Positions 9,108-18,488 are shown, counted from the stretch's first letter. The stretch: 64,000 nt of DNA from Clostridium sp. (GCA_023663865.1 JAMPGU010000003.1:1-64000), one strand, 5' to 3'. Notes: generated from the letters alone by a model not told the origin. Numbers and translations are program-made.

Positions 9108-9134
9108 ATAAAGCGATGCATAGCACCGCTTTAT
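9108..9134 (-). terminator. Probable terminator of the sensor-kinase operon
   Basis: Arms ATAAAGCG / CGCTTTAT with an 11-nt loop and a following T-rich stretch on the minus strand, placed just after the kinase stop at 9161. Confidence 0.5.
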
Positions 9135-9160
9135 CTATAGATTATTTATAATTTATTGTA

Positions 9161-11534
9161 TTAACAGAGAAGAAGCTTAACCTTTGCCTTGAATAAGTCA
9201 CCGTCAATTGTCAGTTCCAGTCTGCCGTTTTGGAGCTTGCACAGCTCGGTTGCAATGGAAAGACCCAGTCCGTTGCCCTCCTGATTTCGTGATTTATCAC
9301 CGCGTACAAATCGTTCTGTCAGCTCCTCAGGTGAAATATCAAGAGGCTGTGCAGAGATATTTTTAATTTCAAATACGCCGAATTCATTTTCTTTGTAAAC
9401 ATCAACATAAACGCGTGATGCCTTTGCACTGTACTTTCTTGCGTTAGAGAGCAGGTTTTCAATAATTCGGAATGCCTTTGCTCCGTCCGCCATAACAACA
9501 GGTGGATTTTCACAATTCTTTACAATCAGCTCAAGTCCTGCCTTGTCAAAATCAGGCTGGACATCAACGGTTGACTGCAGGCACAGCTCTGCCAGATTTA
9601 TTTTTGTCAGGTTTACACTGATGTTACCGCTGGTAACCTTTGATGCTTCAATTAAATCATCAATCAGTCTTTTCAGCTTTGCACCCTTATCATCAAGTAC
9701 GCCGATATATTCTCTTGCCTTTTCATCCTGAATATCACATTTTGACAGCAGGTCAACATAGGTGATTATAGAGGTTAAAGGTGTCTTTAAATCGTGAGAT
9801 ACATTGGTGATAAGCTCCGTTCTCAGCCTTTCGTCCTTAATTGCCTGGGCAACAGCATTCTGCAGTTCAATATTGGTATACTTCATACCCTCGGCAAGCG
9901 TTTTAAGTGACTGGGGCAGAGCGTTTATGTTCACTGCCAAGTCCTCATGCTTGTTGGCACTGTCTATGATTTTGTCAAGAGAACCGATGTACTGAAGCAC
10001 CTTAATAAACAGGAACAGATTCACACCGAAATCAATGACCATCATCAAAATTGCAAAAACCGGTACATTAATCGCAACGAGCCATACAATCAATCCGATT
10101 ACAGCAATGTTTATAATAACATACAGCAGAGAGAGGATAATAACATTTAACTTAAATCTTTTTGGCTTGTAGCTCAGTGCCTTGCCGGTTGCCGCTGCGC
10201 CCTTAACGAGCAGTTTTCCTATCTGATAAAACAGGAAATTGTTTTTAACTTTTTTATCGCTGTGGGTGTATCTGGCAGCAGCTGCAGAAAATTCAAACAG
10301 CAGGAACCATAACGCAAAGCCCATTACTGCAACGGCTATACAGTTCAGTTTGGAAAAGCTGGTATTGGCAATATCCACCAGACCTAACAGAAGAATATAT
10401 AAACCAAAGCCTATTCCGCCTAGCAGTGCAAAATGAATTTCAAATGGTACATAGTCAATAAAATACAGCTTTGCAGGGCTTTCTTCATTCTTTTTGCCTG
10501 CTATGGAGAAATAGAAAAATCCGCTGATGAAGGAAGCAATCAAAAGTAAAATTGTGCCGATAACCGCAGCTGCAAAATGATTGTTCACAGATACAGCCAA
10601 ATCATTAAAATTGTAAAGCGTGTAATATATGTCTGACCAGTATCCGATTTTTGTCACAGGATTATCACTGCCGCTGATATCTATGGACACAATAAAATCT
10701 GTATCCTTGGTGTAGGCATCATTTTTTATCTGGCTATTGTAAATATAATTTGCAAATTCTTCACTGATGCCGTTGTAAGACAGTTTTCCATCAACGTAGG
10801 AAAAATAAATCATATGACTCTGAGACAGACTTTTAATCAGCTTATCACCTGTGGCTATATCTCGGTCTGTATTCTGAATGGCATCATCATCGCCGTATTT
10901 TGCATAGTATTTAAGAGAGTGATTTGTGTAATACCAATCTATACTTCGGTCGCCCAAATTTTCCGTTGACACTTTAACAAAGGTATCATATAAATCAGAA
11001 ATGTCCTCTGTATAATTATCCTCTTCTATTTCATAGAAGCTGACATAAAATTCATAGGTATCCTTATAGTACAAGGTATCAGCCGCAACATTTTCGGTTA
11101 TATTTGACTGCAGATTTTCAAGTTCATAATCATAGTTAATATATTCATCATTTTCTTCATCGTATCCGTCGAATATGCCGGCGTCAATTTTTTCCTGATA
11201 TTCGTTATACTTCTTCAGCCAATACTGATAAGATGCAGCTGTTTTCTTAACAACCGTGTCCTTTTTTTTTCACCAGTTCCTTTTGCAGCTTTCTCTGCTC
11301 CGCTGCAAGATGACTGTTATAAAATACCGATGAAATATCCTGTGAAAAATAGTTTTGAAATTCGTCGGAATCTGTCCACACATTTATCGTATTTTTACTG
11401 GTGTCATTGTATAGAACAGATAAGACGGTTAATGCACCTAAGCCGCTGGCGGCAGTAAAGGTTATCGCTGCAAGAATAATACATAACAGCTTTGTTATAG
11501 GGGAATATTTATACTTTTTCGCATTTGTATCCAA
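9161..11534 (-). pseudogene. Sensor histidine kinase split by a frameshift in an A-tract
   Basis: The N-terminal part (11534 to 11247, 95 residues) begins with a membrane segment and ends LVKKKGHGC-stop. The rest is in another frame and encodes an extracellular region, several membrane segments, a HisKA box (NVSHDLKTPLTSII) and an ATPase domain ending in GNGLGLSIATEL. The break is at a run of nine A on the coding strand (T-run 11262-11270). Reading it as eight A joins the frames without a gap into one kinase of about 790 residues. It overlaps the regulator gene by 26 bp. It may be a sequencing error, true inactivation, phase variation or transcriptional slippage. A TTG at about 11074 could start a shortened product. 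Confidence 0.85.
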
Positions 11535-12198
11535 GGCCGTACACCACCTTTAAGTATTTCGGATCTTTCGGATTGATTTCAATTTTGTCTCGGAGATTTT
11601 TGATATGAACCGTAACTGTTTTTTCGCTTGAGAAGGAGGGTTCCTTCCATACAGCCTCATAGATTTGAGAGGAGGAGAGCACCTTTTCCATATTGCTCAT
11701 AAGATATTCAAGTATCTTATATTCAATAGGTGTCAGCTTGACTGCATCACCATCAACCGTTACCTTCTTGGTGTCTCTGTCCAGTATAATGCCGCCTGTT
11801 ACAAGCTGGCTTTCCTTGATTTCCAGACTTCCAAGTGTAACGTACCGCCGAATTTGTGACTTAACTCTTGCCACCAGCTCCAGCGGATTAAAGGGCTTGG
11901 TTACATAATCGTCGGCGCCAAAGCCAAGTCCTGCGATTTTATCTGTGTCCTCACTTTTTGCAGAGAGAAGAATAATCGGGAAATTATATTTCTCTCTGAT
12001 TCTGAGGGTAGTGTTCAGTCCGTCCAGGCGGGGCATCATAATGTCAAGCACAACACAGTGAATGTCATTATTGTTTATCTGCTCCAATGCCTCTACACCA
12101 TCACTGGCAGTCAAAACATTGTAACCCTCGTTTGACAGATAAATTCTTAGTGATTCCAAGATAGCTTCATCATCATCACAAACTAAAACTGTTTTCAT
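11509..12198 (-). CDS. OmpR/PhoB-family response regulator
   Basis: 229 residues. The receiver domain has the acidic pocket CDDDE, phosphoacceptor D52 (LDIMMPRLDG) and K101 in YVTKPF. The C-terminal winged helix (about 130-229) has LTPIEYKILEYLM and ends HIKNLRDKIE...VYGLGYK. The next gene starts 26 bp before this stop codon, so the regulator and the broken kinase were one translationally coupled two-component system. AGGAGATG precedes the ATG. If the kinase is really dead, the regulator is orphaned or driven by small phosphodonors. Confidence 0.93.
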   Translation of the reverse strand: MKTVLVCDDDEAILESLRIYLSNEGYNVLTASDGVEALEQINNNDIHCVVLDIMMPRLDGLNTTLRIREKYNFPIILLSAKSEDTDKIAGLGFGADDYVTKPFNPLELVARVKSQIRRYVTLGSLEIKESQLVTGGIILDRDTKKVTVDGDAVKLTPIEYKILEYLMSNMEKVLSSSQIYEAVWKEPSFSSEKTVTVHIKNLRDKIEINPKDPKYLKVVYGLGYKCEKV

Positions 12199-12340
12199 AA
12201 TTCATCTCCTGATTGTCAATCCTTTTTCCGATATACACATTAAAGCATTTTAATTCCAAGATAGCTCTAAGAAAAAATAAAGATATAGTAAAGAATAAGT
12301 GAGTCAAGATAACCAAATCCAAACTCACCTATAATATAAT

Positions 12341-12913
12341 TTAAATTTCTATTCCAAGCTCATTGATTTTATCCCTGACCTTCAGCCAGTCACCAAATGC
12401 AAGCTCTTTGTTATTTGGATTTCGCAAAATAGCAGCAGGATGGTATGTACCCATAAACAGTGTACCGTTCTTATCAATGAATTCTCCGTGCTGCTGTGTA
12501 ACCTTAAAGCTTTTGTCAATAAGCCTTTGGGCAGAAATTCTGCCGACACAAATTACAATTTTAGGCTTAATGATTTTAAACTGCTGTCTCAGCCAGTTGA
12601 TACACATATCCTGCTCCTCAGGCTTCGGGTCTCTGTTCTTGGGAGGACGGCACTTTACCATATTTGCAATATATACATTTTTGTCACGTGACAAATCAAC
12701 GCTTGCTAAAAATTTATCCAAAAGCTGACCCGACCTGCCTACAAAGGGTTTGCCCTGCAAGTCCTCATTCTCGCCGGGGCCTTCGCCAATCAGCATAATG
12801 TCGGCATCCTTTTTGCCCATACCGAATACTAAATTTGTTCTTCCCTCGCACAGACCGCATTTTGTACAGCTGCGGCATTCAAGCTCCAATTCATCTAATG
12901 TCATATTCATCAC
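12341..12913 (-). CDS. Uracil-DNA glycosylase, family 4 (Fe-S type)
   Basis: About 190 residues, removing uracil from DNA in base-excision repair. Family-4 features: the CTKC pair near the N-terminus and two later Cys (KCRPP and DMCINW) that together ligate a 4Fe-4S cluster, the active-site motif GEGPGENED, the GKPFVGRSGQ loop, and GTYHPAAILRN carrying the catalytic His loop. Length fits the family. The first Met pair (MMNM) leaves the exact start open by up to three codons. It is a stand-alone gene on the leftward strand. Confidence 0.92.
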   Translation of the reverse strand: MMNMTLDELELECRSCTKCGLCEGRTNLVFGMGKKDADIMLIGEGPGENEDLQGKPFVGRSGQLLDKFLASVDLSRDKNVYIANMVKCRPPKNRDPKPEEQDMCINWLRQQFKIIKPKIVICVGRISAQRLIDKSFKVTQQHGEFIDKNGTLFMGTYHPAAILRNPNNKELAFGDWLKVRDKINELGIEI

Positions 12914-12959
12914 CCGAAAATATTATACCAAAAGCAAAGCATAAAAACAATACAAATAA

Positions 12960-12987
12960 GCAGTAAGAATTTTTTAGTTCTTACTGC
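12960..12987 (-). terminator. Terminator-like hairpin after the anti-sigma gene
   Basis: Arms GCAGTAAGAA / TTCTTACTGC with an 8-nt loop lie just downstream of the leftward gene that stops at 13011. The T-run is short, so it is a moderate terminator. Confidence 0.5.
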
Positions 12988-13010
12988 TCAGAATTCATTA
13001 AATCTTGGTA

Positions 13011-13475
13011 TTAATTGTTGTTTTCAGTCTGCTTGCTGTTTGTCGTGGTATCCTTTGTTTCAACCTCTATTGAAACAGAGCTGTCACCTTTCGTGCTTTC
13101 TGCAGCGGCACCTAGGGTATCCTCAACCATTTCAAATGAAATAGAGCCATCATTCTCAGGTAAAGCAAACTTATATTCTTCAACGGTTTCTCCATCATCA
13201 TTCTTGTAAGAATTGTGAGCTTTAAGATAATCTGAAAGATTTGCTTCCTCGCCGTTTATTACGAGCTTAACACCCTCAAAAAGCGCTCCGCCTGTTGCAG
13301 CATTTGCTGTTAATGCACCGCACATCAATGTGCTTAATACAACGATTGCCACAATGAGACCTGTTCTAAAACCTCGTGCTCTTTTTCTTTTTTCTGTCAT
13401 ATCAAAAATCCTTTCTAATCTTTCGTCAGAAGGACGGATATTAGAAAAAGCCCTTTTATAATTATCATTATTCAT
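13011..13475 (-). CDS. Putative membrane anti-sigma factor
   Basis: 154 residues: a cytoplasmic N-terminus of about 37 residues, one membrane segment (about 38-60), and an extracytoplasmic part ending in a Thr/Asn/Lys-rich tail. No zinc-binding anti-sigma (HxxxCxxC) motif is present. The assignment comes from its gene position: its start overlaps the end of the ECF sigma gene by 8 bp, the classic sigma/anti-sigma arrangement, and its topology suits a membrane-held inhibitor. The family of the outside part is not recognised. Confidence 0.6.
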   Translation of the reverse strand: MNNDNYKRAFSNIRPSDERLERIFDMTEKRKRARGFRTGLIVAIVVLSTLMCGALTANAATGGALFEGVKLVINGEEANLSDYLKAHNSYKNDDGETVEEYKFALPENDGSISFEMVEDTLGAAAESTKGDSSVSIEVETKDTTTNSKQTENNN

Positions 13476-13950
13476 TTATCCAATCATCTCCCAACATTTC
13501 TTTGAGCTTTAATCTTCCTCGTCGTAATCTTGTCTTAACGGTGGATTCATTTGTTTTTAAAATCTGTGCAATTTTATTTACAGATAAATCCTCATAGTAA
13601 AACAAATGTATCACGACTCGTTCCTTTTTAGGTAATTTCATAACAGAATTGAATAAATCATAATCTCTGCATTCATCAAAAACACCTCGGTCAATATAAT
13701 CCTCCATGTCAGCACGTCTGCTTCTGAAAAAAGATTTAAGCAGATCCTTGCTTTTATTTACACAGACTGCTGTCAGCCATTTGTCTATATGTGCATCATC
13801 GTTAAAGGATTTATTGCAGCACCACAGCTTTTCAAAAACGGACTGGATTATATCCTCACTGTCATCGATGTTTTTTGTAAATGATAGAGCTATAAGATAC
13901 AGTCTTTGATTATTGCGCTTTACAGCTCTTATAAATTCATTCTCTGTCAT
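13468..13950 (-). CDS. ECF-type RNA polymerase sigma factor
   Basis: About 160 residues with a sigma region 2 (FTKNIDDSEDIIQSVFEKLW) and region 4 with helix-turn-helix (LSVNKIAQILKTNESTVKTR) joined by a short linker. ECF factors direct transcription of stress or cell-envelope regulons when released from a partner anti-sigma factor, here most likely the overlapping downstream gene. The ATG at 13950 is preferred; GTG codons nine bases upstream are also in frame. A promoter of the ECF self-recognised type lies upstream, implying autoregulation. Confidence 0.9.
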   Translation of the reverse strand: MTENEFIRAVKRNNQRLYLIALSFTKNIDDSEDIIQSVFEKLWCCNKSFNDDAHIDKWLTAVCVNKSKDLLKSFFRSRRADMEDYIDRGVFDECRDYDLFNSVMKLPKKERVVIHLFYYEDLSVNKIAQILKTNESTVKTRLRRGRLKLKEMLGDDWINE

Positions 13951-13984
13951 AATCACCACTCATTGAAAGGTCCTTTCACTTTAG

Positions 13985-14012
13985 TAACGAATGGGAAATA
14001 AAAAAGGTTTCA
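13985..14012 (-). promoter_or_regulatory. Probable ECF-type autoregulated promoter
   Basis: On the minus strand TGAAAC followed by CTTTT (from 14012) is 17 bp from CGTTA (13989-13985). This resembles the TGAAAC-N16/17-CGT class recognised by SigW/SigM-type ECF factors. It sits just before the sigma gene, as expected for self-activation. Confidence 0.55.
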
Positions 14013-14061
14013 TTTTTGTATTGTTATTTTTCTGCACTATTTTAAAATACCAAATTTCCTA

Positions 14062-14090
14062 TTGAAAAACAATGATAATAGGTATAAAAT
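14062..14090 (+). promoter_or_regulatory. Probable promoter of pduL
   Basis: TTGAAA (14062-14067) and TAAAAT (14085-14090) are 17 bp apart, upstream of an AAGGAG ribosome site and the ATG at 14134. Confidence 0.5.
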
Positions 14091-14133
14091 AAAAGCAATA
14101 TCTATAACTTTTTAATATTAAGGAGATTATAAA

Positions 14134-14712
14134 ATGGAAAATCAGGTTTTAGTTGAAATTTCAGCAAGACACGTACATGTGTCTAAAGAGGATTTGGAAA
14201 CCCTTTTTGGTGCAGGCTATGAGCTGACCGTAAAAAAAGAGCTTTCTCAGCCGGGTCAGTACGCTTGTGAGGAGAGAGTTAAGGTTATCGGTACAAAGGG
14301 TGAGTTCCCTGCAGTTTCTATTCTCGGTCCTTGCAGAAATGCAACACAGGTTGAGCTTTCACTTACAGATGCTCGTTCAATCGGTGTTTCTGCTCCTGTA
14401 CGTGAGAGCGGTGACATTGAGGGCTCAGGTGCTTGTAAATTAGTAGGTCCTGCCGGTGAGGTTGAGCTTGCACAGGGTGTTATTGCTGCAAAGCGTCATA
14501 TCCATGCAACAACTGCTGATGCAGAAAAGATGGGTCTTACAAACGGTGAAATTGTACAGGTAGAAATTCCTACAGCCAATGGCAGAAATCTTACCTTTGG
14601 TGACGTTGTAGTCAGAGTATCTGACAGCTATGCACTTGCTATGCATATTGATACAGATGAAGCAAATGCAGCAGGTATGGCACCAAACACAATGGGTACA
14701 GTTATTAAATAA
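14134..14712 (+). CDS. pduL: Phosphate propanoyl/acetyl transferase PduL
   Basis: 192 residues carrying the two PduL (PTAC) domains with metal-binding His motifs SARHVHVS (about 11-18), AKRHIHAT (about 122-129) and AMHIDTDEANA (about 168-178). PduL interconverts acyl-CoA and acyl-phosphate and in many Clostridia replaces Pta in making acetyl-phosphate for ATP. There is no microcompartment shell gene nearby and no obvious encapsulation peptide before the first domain, so a housekeeping fermentative role is more likely than a propanediol one. It stands alone between its own promoter and a strong terminator. Confidence 0.92.
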   Translation: MENQVLVEISARHVHVSKEDLETLFGAGYELTVKKELSQPGQYACEERVKVIGTKGEFPAVSILGPCRNATQVELSLTDARSIGVSAPVRESGDIEGSGACKLVGPAGEVELAQGVIAAKRHIHATTADAEKMGLTNGEIVQVEIPTANGRNLTFGDVVVRVSDSYALAMHIDTDEANAAGMAPNTMGTVIK

Positions 14713-14732
14713 GGATATACTATATAATTTAA

Positions 14733-14768
14733 CACCTCCCGCAGCTTATGCTGCGGGAGGTGCTTTTT
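14733..14768. terminator. Strong terminator after pduL
   Basis: Twelve-base GC-rich arms CACCTCCCGCAG / CTGCGGGAGGTG, 6-nt loop, followed by CTTTTT. It may also serve the leftward gene that ends at 14773. Confidence 0.9.
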
Positions 14769-14772
14769 GTTT

Positions 14773-16578
14773 TTAATAGTCAAAGGAATAAATATCACTA
14801 TTATCATCTATGACATAGATTTTATCTCCGATATAGGTACAGCGTGCCGTAACGGCAGCCTCGCTTTTTGGCTTAACAGCAAATTGATTTGTGACATTGA
14901 TTTTATTTTTTTCAATCTCAATGGTTAATGCACCCACCTCTATATCATCGGTATAATCATAATAATCAATGACAAGGCAGCCCTTTTCTTTGTTTACAAC
15001 AATTGCCTTGTGATTACTCTGCGCATCGGAATAGAGATCGGGAAGCTCTTTTGTGTCAAGCACCTTAGGGTTGGTTTTATCGGTTGTGTCAAATAATGTC
15101 AGTTTAAGTCCGTCTATCCAGGAATCATCCTCCTGCTGAGAGGCGATGTAGCCGATGCCTAAAATTTTGTTTTCATCTATCGGTACAAGCTGACTGGAAA
15201 AACCGCTGATTTCTACCTCTCCAAGAATGCTTGGTTCACTTGGATTGCTTAAATCAATGACAAACAGCGGGTCTGTTTCAAAATAAGTGATAACATAGGC
15301 AGTGTCGCCCATAAATTTTACAGCCTTTATGTTTTCGTCTTTGGCAAAGCCTGTAACCTCACCAACCTTGTTCAGCTTGTCGTCAAAGATATACAGGCTG
15401 TTGCTGTTATTTTCAGTTACGGCAATTCGGAAATATCCATTATATTCATCCATAGAAAATTGGTTATTAACATAGCTTTGATTAATATCTGCCTTAGCCG
15501 TAAATTCAATTTTGTTCGGTGAAAGGGTCGCCTTGATTATGGTAGTCTTTTCATTGCCGCAGGCGGTGATATACATATTGTTTTCATTGCAGTATATGTC
15601 ATTTCCGCAGCCAAACAGTGCTTTGGTTTTTGCCGTGCGCTGACAGCTTTTTGTGTCGATTGAGCTGATAATCAGGTAATCAGGGGAGATCGTGTTCCCG
15701 GTATAGCAGATATCCTTGGGGTCAATTTCACTTTCGTTGTTATTCTCTGCACTGTAAATTTTGCAGTCATCAACAGTTGCACAGTGATAAACGTATGTGT
15801 TTGAAACAATGTACAGCTGGTCTCCGATCATACGGGAGGTGCTGTAGTATCCGCTTTGACTGAAGCTTTTTATCCGCTTTGGCGTTTCGATACTGCTTAA
15901 ATCATAAATATAAGAATTTGTGCAGGAGGTGTATGTGTTATCCGATTTGCATCGCTCACTGCCTGTATTCAGCACAAGCGTATTATCATGTACATATATA
16001 TCATAAATTCTTTCATCTGTCTTGAAATCCTGAATTTTTGATATCAACCTGTCACCGTCATATATACTTACACTACTGTCAAAGATATTGCAGTAATAAA
16101 TATATCTGCCGTCATTTTTTATAATATCAGCCTCGTCAACGCCGTCAACCTGCTTATAGGTTTCTCCATAGCTGACGGATGTGGAATCACTGCTTGTTTC
16201 AGCAACAGCCGTATCAGAAGCGGTTTTAGCAATATTAATATCATAGGTAAATGTTAAAATCAAGTCGTCGTAATTACATTTGTCTATTTTGCTTTTTATC
16301 TCCTTGTAGCTGTCAAAGGAAGAAAATGTATTTTCATTATTATTCTCAATAACTGCAGGGGCATTTGCAGTATGAACGGTGCTGAATATTCCAACTGCTA
16401 TTGCAAGGCAGGCGGCAGCACTGACAATGGCTTTAAATGCTGGACGTTGATAGAATTTGATTTTTTTCTGCTCTGCATTTTCAAGCTTGTGCAGAACTGC
16501 AAATTCATTTATGCTGTCGGGAGCAGCAATACCGTCCTTATCAAATTTATCCTTTATAAAATCATAATCCTTTTTCAT
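14773..16578 (-). CDS. Membrane protein with anti-sigma-like N-terminus and outside beta-propeller domain
   Basis: 601 residues. A cytoplasmic part of about 45 residues is followed by a membrane segment (about 47-68) and a long extracytoplasmic domain whose phrases (YKQVDGVDEADIIKNDGRYI, and repeated Ser/Leu-rich blades) match the Beta_propel family (PF09826). It begins 6 bp after an ECF sigma gene, so it is probably the membrane partner that senses an outside signal and holds the sigma factor. No zinc anti-sigma motif is visible. The propeller is the likely sensor, but ligand and mechanism are unknown. Alternatively it is a plain secreted propeller protein that happens to share the operon. 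Confidence 0.75.
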   Translation of the reverse strand: MKKDYDFIKDKFDKDGIAAPDSINEFAVLHKLENAEQKKIKFYQRPAFKAIVSAAACLAIAVGIFSTVHTANAPAVIENNNENTFSSFDSYKEIKSKIDKCNYDDLILTFTYDINIAKTASDTAVAETSSDSTSVSYGETYKQVDGVDEADIIKNDGRYIYYCNIFDSSVSIYDGDRLISKIQDFKTDERIYDIYVHDNTLVLNTGSERCKSDNTYTSCTNSYIYDLSSIETPKRIKSFSQSGYYSTSRMIGDQLYIVSNTYVYHCATVDDCKIYSAENNNESEIDPKDICYTGNTISPDYLIISSIDTKSCQRTAKTKALFGCGNDIYCNENNMYITACGNEKTTIIKATLSPNKIEFTAKADINQSYVNNQFSMDEYNGYFRIAVTENNSNSLYIFDDKLNKVGEVTGFAKDENIKAVKFMGDTAYVITYFETDPLFVIDLSNPSEPSILGEVEISGFSSQLVPIDENKILGIGYIASQQEDDSWIDGLKLTLFDTTDKTNPKVLDTKELPDLYSDAQSNHKAIVVNKEKGCLVIDYYDYTDDIEVGALTIEIEKNKINVTNQFAVKPKSEAAVTARCTYIGDKIYVIDDNSDIYSFDY

Positions 16579-16584
16579 ATGTCA

Positions 16585-17097
16585 TTACTCCAAAAAGTTT
16601 CTCATTTTAGCAAGACTTCGCGATAGCTTTGATCTGACACTGCCGGGGGTCAAACCAATTGCTTTGGATATTTCCTTGCTTGTCAGTCCGGCTATAACAG
16701 AAAGCAGCACAATCTGCTGTTCCTCATTATCTAAAATTTCCAGTCCCTGCCTCAGCTCCAGCGAAGCTGTGTTTAATGCAGCGGACATCTGATTGGAATT
16801 TTCATAATCGGTAAGCTCTGCTGCGTTTCTCTGATTGATTTGCTTTTTAATATATTCTGCGCAGGTTATATTGAGTATCTTAAAAATCCAGCAGGAAAAT
16901 GCTTCTGCATTTTTCAAATTACAAATCTGCTCATAGGCAGATACAACTGTATCGGAAACGGCATCCTCAGCATCTTCACTTATGCCAAGTCTGTAAAATG
17001 CATAGCGGTACAGCCTGTCCTTGTACAATCGGTACAAACCGGCAAAGGCTGCTTTGTCTCCGGCTTTCGCTTTTTTTACCAGCTGCTTTTCCTCCAT
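16585..17097 (-). CDS. ECF-type RNA polymerase sigma factor
   Basis: About 170 residues with region 2 (YRYAFYRLGISEDAEDAVSD) and region 4 (AGLTSKEISKAIGLTPGSVR). The start at 17097 (MEEKQLVKKAKAGD) is preferred to the upstream ATG at 17124 because AAAGGATG lies at the right distance and the family begins with this helix. The next gene, 6 bp downstream, encodes a membrane beta-propeller protein that is the likely regulator. It probably controls an envelope response; its promoter class could not be read. Confidence 0.88.
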   Translation of the reverse strand: MEEKQLVKKAKAGDKAAFAGLYRLYKDRLYRYAFYRLGISEDAEDAVSDTVVSAYEQICNLKNAEAFSCWIFKILNITCAEYIKKQINQRNAAELTDYENSNQMSAALNTASLELRQGLEILDNEEQQIVLLSVIAGLTSKEISKAIGLTPGSVRSKLSRSLAKMRNFLE

Positions 17098-17185
17098 ATA
17101 ACCACATCCTTTCGACGACGTCATAATTACAGTATAAAAAATACTTCAAAGTGTTGCAATAAATATAGAAAAATTATGAAAAAAG

Positions 17186-17219
17186 CTCCCTGATACCTAG
17201 ATTATAAGGTATCAGGGAG
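17186..17219 (-). terminator. Terminator of the XRE-PepSY operon
   Basis: Thirteen-base arms CTCCCTGATACCT / AGGTATCAGGGAG with an 8-nt loop, followed on the minus strand by a T-run. Confidence 0.85.
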
Positions 17220-17234
17220 TATATGCATTAGAAT

Positions 17235-17561
17235 TTAATGGATTTTTACAGCATAGCGTGAAATGATTTCTCCGCTCTGGGCATTGATTTCATATTCATA
17301 TTTCGTGAATCCGTCACTGAATTCAATTTCATATGTGTAAAGTCCATGGTCTTTTTCCTGCTCCTGTTCGCTGAAGGCTACGGCAGTTTCTGTTTTGCCC
17401 GCATCCTTCAGAGCAATGGCTCTGGCATCACCTATGGTGATTTGAACAGTATTCGAATGATTTTCGGTTCTGCTGATAAAAGCCGAAGCAGTAATACCTG
17501 AAATAAAAATAATTATAACCAAGATGATAACAGTCAGAACCTTTTTTTCACTTTTATTCAT
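17235..17561 (-). CDS. Single-domain PepSY protein with membrane anchor
   Basis: 108 residues: an N-terminal membrane segment (about 8-30) followed by one PepSY domain with the typical pattern TIGDARAIALKDAG ... YTYEIEFSDGFTKYEYEINAQSGEII. PepSY domains occur in peptidase propeptides and in secreted regulators of proteases. It lies 22 bp downstream of the XRE membrane regulator gene, so the two form an operon. A three-domain relative sits at 55080-56069. Confidence 0.85.
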   Translation of the reverse strand: MNKSEKKVLTVIILVIIIFISGITASAFISRTENHSNTVQITIGDARAIALKDAGKTETAVAFSEQEQEKDHGLYTYEIEFSDGFTKYEYEINAQSGEIISRYAVKIH

Positions 17562-17583
17562 AAAGGTTATCCTTCCTTTGAGT

Positions 17584-18195
17584 TTATTTTTTTATAATCA
17601 GTACAAGCCAGTAAAACAGCGGAATAATCAAAAACAAAAGGCTTGCATATTTCCATATGCCGAAAATGATACCCAGTATAAGAAATACGGTAACAATCAT
17701 TTCAGGTATCGGCAGCAAAAAGGTAAACACTTTTTTGTTATTAGCCTTGCAGGCAATTGCAAATCTATAGTACATAGGGATGGTTAAAAATATGATCCAA
17801 AACGGATGCCAGATATGAAATATCATAGACAGGGCAACGTATAAAAAAGCAATGATTATCGGGAAGGGAAAAATCAATAGCCTTTTAGAAACCTCCGGAT
17901 AAATCCCAAAGTCATTTGCTTTTGATAATAAAGATTTCAGCTTGCCTTTAAAATCCTTTTCTTTTTTGTTGTCTTTTACAATTACCTTATCGTCGCTCGT
18001 GTCGAGAAGCTCATCAACGGTAATGCCGTATATTTTAGCCAGCGCCATAAGATTATCAATTTCAGGTGAGGACTCTGCTCTTTCCCATTTTGAAATTGAC
18101 TGACGGCTGATGCCGAGCTTTTCTGCCAGAACCTCCTGGCTGTAGCCGTTCATTTTTCTCAGCTGCTGCAATCTGTTAGCTGTCATTAAATCCAT
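17584..18195 (-). CDS. XRE-family regulator with C-terminal membrane segments
   Basis: 203 residues. Residues about 8-62 form a Cro/C1-type helix-turn-helix (KLGISRQSISKWERAESSPE). After a Lys-rich linker come four to five hydrophobic segments (about 105-200). Such membrane-linked XRE proteins may sense envelope or membrane conditions. It is followed at 22 bp by the PepSY gene. AAAGGAT precedes the ATG at 18195. The target genes are unknown. Confidence 0.85.
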   Translation of the reverse strand: MDLMTANRLQQLRKMNGYSQEVLAEKLGISRQSISKWERAESSPEIDNLMALAKIYGITVDELLDTSDDKVIVKDNKKEKDFKGKLKSLLSKANDFGIYPEVSKRLLIFPFPIIIAFLYVALSMIFHIWHPFWIIFLTIPMYYRFAIACKANNKKVFTFLLPIPEMIVTVFLILGIIFGIWKYASLLFLIIPLFYWLVLIIKK

Positions 18196-18458
18196 AGTTT
18201 TGTTATCCTTTCCATTATTTCCTATGGTTAAATTTTATCAATTGCATAGGATTAAAGCAATATATTCTAGTTTACAAAAGGATATTTCTTTGTCAACCGA
18301 TGGTTGCAATGTACGTTATGCCTTGTTAAATAGTGTTCGTCATCAAATATTTAAGTATTATATTATTTGATTTATATTTTCCGTAACACATAATACCATA
18401 TGAAAATTTAAAATTCAACACCTTGGAACACCCGGTATAAAGAATATTGTTTTTTGTG
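18196..18458. other. Divergent intergenic region, no gene seen
   Basis: This is the upstream part of the 345-bp gap between the leftward XRE gene and the rightward CDP-alcohol transferase gene. Nothing convincing beyond an A/T-rich promoter-like stretch for the XRE operon was found. Confidence 0.4.
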
Positions 18459-18488
18459 TTTGACAAAAAAATTGTCAAATTGTATAAC
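18459..18488 (+). promoter_or_regulatory. Promoter with palindromic operator over the -35
   Basis: TTGACA (18460-18465) and TATAAC (18483-18488) are 17 bp apart. A dyad TTTGACAA-N5-TTGTCAAA (18459-18479) covers the -35 and most of the spacer, so a dimeric repressor could block this promoter. The divergent XRE regulator is an obvious candidate, but that is inference. Confidence 0.65.
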
